From JAVWIF01 sp036639635 (GTDB taxonomy: Bacteria; Bacillota_I; Bacilli_A; Erysipelotrichales; Erysipelotrichaceae), in the NCBI GenBank assembly GCA_036639635.1, contig JAVWIF010000001.1, positions 1 through 64,000 of the forward strand: a stretch of 64,000 nt of DNA, written 5' to 3'. A program made the position numbers and the translations under genes. Within the stretch, counting starts at the first letter, position 1. Each line of letters begins with the position of its first letter. This document shows, in pieces, positions 61,414 through 64,000 of the stretch. The notes under the pieces are model-generated. The model was not told where the DNA came from. It ran no database searches and saw only the letters and a list, made by a program, of their open reading frames with translations.

Positions 61414-62535
61414 TTAGTTAACGCGAATAAATACAGGTCCAGAACCAACATATGCAGAAGCTACAACGGTTTGTCCGCCTAACCATCCACCATGTACAGC
61501 TTGTCCATTACCAATATAAACTGCAATATGAGCCAATCCAATTCCACCATCAGCATAGTAAATTAAATCTCCTGCTTGTGGACTACTTGTAATTGAACCT
61601 AATGACATATAGTCAGCTGGCCAACCATGGAAGTAAATACCTCTAGCAGCCAAAGCATTTGAAGCTAAAGCAGTACAATCTTGAGCAACTCCAACTTGAG
61701 CTAATGCCGCTGAAGCAATGCTACCATCTGCACTAGCAAGTGCTTTATCAGAAGCAGAACTTGATTTAGTAGTTTCTTCTTTAACTTCAGTAGCTACACC
61801 ACTAGCGTCGAATTCATAACCAGCATATTCAGTATCTGTTGCCATATAACCATCTTTGTTAAAGTAGTATTTCTTACCATCAATGTCTTTCCAACCTTTT
61901 ACAGAGAAACCGTTATCATCAAAATAAACTTTTTCTCCATCAGAATCTTTCCAACCTTTAGTAAGTGTACCATCAGAGTTTAAATTGAAATCAGTACCAT
62001 CAATTTTAGTAACTCCGCTTGCTAAAGAACCATCTGTATTAAAGTAAACACTTTTATCCCCAAGGTTTTGCCAACCTGTTAAAGCAGTACCTGCTTCATT
62101 AAATAAATAAGTTTTTCCTTCAATTGAATGTGTTCCAGTTAAGACTACACCATATTGGTTATAGTACATGTCTTTTGTACTGTTCCAACCAGTTAATAAC
62201 TTACCATCATTTTGGAATGTATAGTCATGACCATCAATTGTTTGTATTCCTGAAACTCTCTTTCCTTCAGCGTTGAAGAAATAAGTAGATCCTTTAATAG
62301 TCATCCATTCACTAGTAATAGGGTTACCTGCTTTGTTTACATAATATGTACCTTCCGCATCGAATATCCAACCATTTACTTTTATTTCACCGTTTGTTTT
62401 ATAAACTCTAGCGTTGCCTTTTCCAGACCAACCGTCAGAATTTTGTGCCGCATATACAGTTGTTACAGCAGATCCTGCAGTAGCTAGACACAGAATCAAT
62501 GCAACCTTTTTTGTATTTTTTTCGATAAAGTTCAT
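61414..62535 (-). CDS. Secreted NlpC/P60-type hydrolase with choline-binding-type repeats (A)
   Basis: The 373-residue protein has a signal peptide (about 1-30, cut after VYAA), about nine cell-wall-binding repeats of the GW...DG..YYF...G type (35-250), a short Ser-rich linker, and a C-terminal cysteine-peptidase domain with Cys287 (AQDCTALAS), His336 (GLAHIAVYIG) and His348 (AVHGGW). The Cys context DCTAL differs from the usual DCSGL, so it is a divergent NlpC/P60 or CHAP-like enzyme. It would cut wall peptides while held by teichoic acid or glucan. Its first 30 residues equal those of the next protein. Confidence 0.88.
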   Translation of the reverse strand: MNFIEKNTKKVALILCLATAGSAVTTVYAAQNSDGWSGKGNARVYKTNGEIKVNGWIFDAEGTYYVNKAGNPITSEWMTIKGSTYFFNAEGKRVSGIQTIDGHDYTFQNDGKLLTGWNSTKDMYYNQYGVVLTGTHSIEGKTYLFNEAGTALTGWQNLGDKSVYFNTDGSLASGVTKIDGTDFNLNSDGTLTKGWKDSDGEKVYFDDNGFSVKGWKDIDGKKYYFNKDGYMATDTEYAGYEFDASGVATEVKEETTKSSSASDKALASADGSIASAALAQVGVAQDCTALASNALAARGIYFHGWPADYMSLGSITSSPQAGDLIYYADGGIGLAHIAVYIGNGQAVHGGWLGGQTVVASAYVGSGPVFIRVN

Positions 62536-62639
62536 TTCATCACCTCAATATCAACTACCACATTGTAACAAAGGCAATTTTTAATTGCAACCCCTAAATT
62601 TCGAAATGTTGCATTTTTGTAAGTTTGGAGTGATATAAC

Positions 62640-62680
62640 ATTTAGGCTTATACTCTTTGGTTATAGGCTTATATTACAAT
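62640..62680. repeat. Pair of 10-base direct repeats upstream of hydrolase gene A
   Basis: TAGGCTTATA occurs twice (about 62643 and 62663) with a 10-base spacer, about one helical turn apart on the same face, in the promoter region of gene A. Two response-regulator half sites are a reasonable guess; no -35 or -10 was assigned. Confidence 0.35.
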
Positions 62681-62751
62681 TCACAAAGAATAAAAAATTT
62701 TTTAATTTTTTTTGATTTTTACTATAATTTGTCATGATTCCATCATAAAAT

Positions 62752-62787
62752 AAGAAAAAAGAGGAGAAATTTCTCCTCTTTTTTCTT
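62752..62787. terminator. Perfect 36-base palindromic terminator after hydrolase gene B
   Basis: AAGAAAAAAGAGGAGAAA and its exact complement form an 18-pair symmetric hairpin ten bases after the stop of gene B, with T-runs on either strand. Confidence 0.85.
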
Positions 62788-62796
62788 ATTTTAATC

Positions 62797-63993
62797 TTAA
62801 GGTCTACGAATTGCTGAGATATATTGCCCACTACATGAACTCCAATAACTAACAGAGGATGTAATAACACCTGTAGAAGGGTTTGTAGCATGTACCATAG
62901 AACCGCCACCTACATAAATAGAGACATGTTGTCCACCGCTCCAAACAATTAAATCACCAGGTTGCATGTTTTCATAAGAAACCGCGGAACCAACACCACT
63001 TTGTCCACCAGCTGTTCTAGGAATTGAAATACCAACTTGTCTATAAGCATAACTAGTTAAACCAGAACAATCAAATCCTCCTGGATTTGATCCTCCAAAT
63101 ACATAAGCACTTCCTACTTGACCAGCAGCAATAGATGCAGCTGTTGCATTACCGCCAGATCCTGTTGGGTTTTGGCTTACTGGAGTTGGTTTACTTGTAT
63201 TGGAAGTAGTAGTTGTAGTTGTTGTTTCTTTTTCTTCTTTAATTTCTGTAGCAACACCACTGGCATCAAATTTATAACCAGCGTATTCTGTATCTGTTGC
63301 CATAAAACCGTCTTTATTGAAATAGTATTTTTTGCCATCAATGTCTTTCCAACCTTTTGTTTGGAATCCATATTCATCATAATATGCTTTTTCTTCATCA
63401 ATGTCTTTAAAACCAGTAGTAATAGTTCCATCAGAATTAAAGTTATAATCCTTGTCATCAATTTTAACTACTCCATTTGCTAAAAGACCATTTTCTGTAA
63501 AGTATACTTTTTTATCATTGAATGTTGCCCAGCCTTTAGCAAGCTTTCCGTTTTCATCAAAGTTGTATGTTTTATTCTCAATAGTTTTAACACCACTAAC
63601 AAATTGTCCATAGTTATCGTAATACATATCATTTGTTTCATTCCAACCAGTAAGTAAGATTCCAGTTTTTTGGAAATAGTATGTATGTCCCTCTATGGTT
63701 TGCTTACCAGAAATTTTTTCGCCATTTTCATCAAAGTAATATAACGAACCATTGATAGTCTTCCATTCGTTTGTTAAAGGATTTCCATCTTTATCTACAT
63801 AGTAAGTTCCATTTTCATCAAAAATCCATGAATTTGTTTTTACTTTTCCTTCAACCTTGTAAACTCTATTTGTTCCATCTCCATGCCAACCATCTACATT
63901 ACTGGCAGCGTATACTGTAGTTACAGCAGATCCTGCAGTAGCTAAGCATAATATAAGTGCTACTTTTTTTGTGTTTTTTTCTATAAAATTCAT
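62797..63993 (-). CDS. Secreted NlpC/P60 endopeptidase with choline-binding-type repeats (B)
   Basis: The 398-residue protein has the same signal peptide and repeat layout as protein A (about nine repeats, 35-255), then a Thr/Ser/Pro linker (EKETTTTTTTSNTSKPTP) and a canonical NlpC/P60 domain with Cys309 (FDCSGL), His356 (GQHVSIYVG) and His368 (MVHATN). Such enzymes cut gamma-D-Glu-diaminopimelate or related peptide bonds in the wall. Only seven bases precede the start in the window, so the promoter is not seen. The start matches that of protein A. Confidence 0.92.
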   Translation of the reverse strand: MNFIEKNTKKVALILCLATAGSAVTTVYAASNVDGWHGDGTNRVYKVEGKVKTNSWIFDENGTYYVDKDGNPLTNEWKTINGSLYYFDENGEKISGKQTIEGHTYYFQKTGILLTGWNETNDMYYDNYGQFVSGVKTIENKTYNFDENGKLAKGWATFNDKKVYFTENGLLANGVVKIDDKDYNFNSDGTITTGFKDIDEEKAYYDEYGFQTKGWKDIDGKKYYFNKDGFMATDTEYAGYKFDASGVATEIKEEKETTTTTTTSNTSKPTPVSQNPTGSGGNATAASIAAGQVGSAYVFGGSNPGGFDCSGLTSYAYRQVGISIPRTAGGQSGVGSAVSYENMQPGDLIVWSGGQHVSIYVGGGSMVHATNPSTGVITSSVSYWSSCSGQYISAIRRP

Positions 63994-64000
63994 AAGATCA

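Noticed and set aside
1..64000. tRNA or rRNA genes
   Set aside because: No cloverleaf with a TTCRA-type T loop and no rRNA segment was found in the intergenic regions read; gaps are mostly too short.
1..64000. CRISPR array
   Set aside because: No set of three or more regularly spaced direct repeats; the only tandem units are the two at 44057-44116 and the short pair near 62650.

Overview
This is one scaffold piece of an AT-rich, low-GC Gram-positive (Bacillota) chromosome that contains the replication origin. Gene content and order fit a spore-forming gut anaerobe of the Erysipelotrichia type. That placement is inferred from SpoVT/YabP/YabQ/YtaF-type sporulation genes, a T-box on serS, the small form of SRP RNA and protein similarity by eye; no 16S gene is present. 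A run of exactly 100 N at 56242-56341 shows the sequence is scaffolded.

Layout. 1-0.5 kb: right end of an IS200/IS605-type element, then a manganese (yybP-ykoY) riboswitch. 0.5-7 kb: mntP, rarA, a small membrane protein, gpmI, a YtaF-like protein, an unknown basic protein and a divergent HNH endonuclease. 7.1-18.6 kb, all on the minus strand and so leading-strand on the left replication arm: a relic MATE tail, divIC, yabQ, yabP, an inserted sortase pair, rqcP (yabO) and spoVT, then metK, mfd, pth, jag, yidC, rnpA and rpmH, with one small plus-strand XRE regulator at 10.7 kb. 18.6-20.7 kb: oriC, a bipartite array of DnaA boxes on both sides of dnaA. 20.7-33 kb, plus strand: dnaN, S4 protein YaaA, recF, gyrB, gyrA, T-box/serS, SRP RNA, tadA, dnaX, ybaB, recR. 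Two perfect parS sites lie here, one before the SRP RNA gene and one inside dnaX.

33-43 kb: a PUA/EVE-like protein, DUF1294, CYTH, NAD kinase, RodA and the operon mutS-mutL-miaA-tcdA. 43.2-44.9 kb is an accessory scar: a decayed tyrosine integrase with its start codon lost, then an orphan MazF-type toxin whose 3' UTR carries two tandem ~30-nt repeats and a terminator. 44.9-48.0 kb: a lipoprotein, the PLP protein YggS, RluF-type pseudouridine synthase and ddh. 48.3-51.7 kb: tmk-holB-ricT-rsmI. 51.8-54 kb: a two-component system. 54-57.7 kb: a WYL regulator broken by one in-frame stop codon, a peptidase-E-like protein, a YkvA-type and a patatin-type gene meeting in the assembly gap, and darA. 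57.7-64 kb: a membrane diguanylate cyclase, a NagA-like deacetylase with an altered catalytic residue, and two secreted NlpC/P60 hydrolases with choline-binding-type repeats.

The core of the window is the replication-initiation, DNA-repair and chromosome-segregation neighbourhood. The less ordinary items are the MazF gene with structured 3' repeats, the sortase module inside the yabO-yabP junction, the HNH/AT-hook divergent pair, the EVE-like gene next to recR, and several recent gene decays. No tRNA, rRNA operon or CRISPR array was seen.
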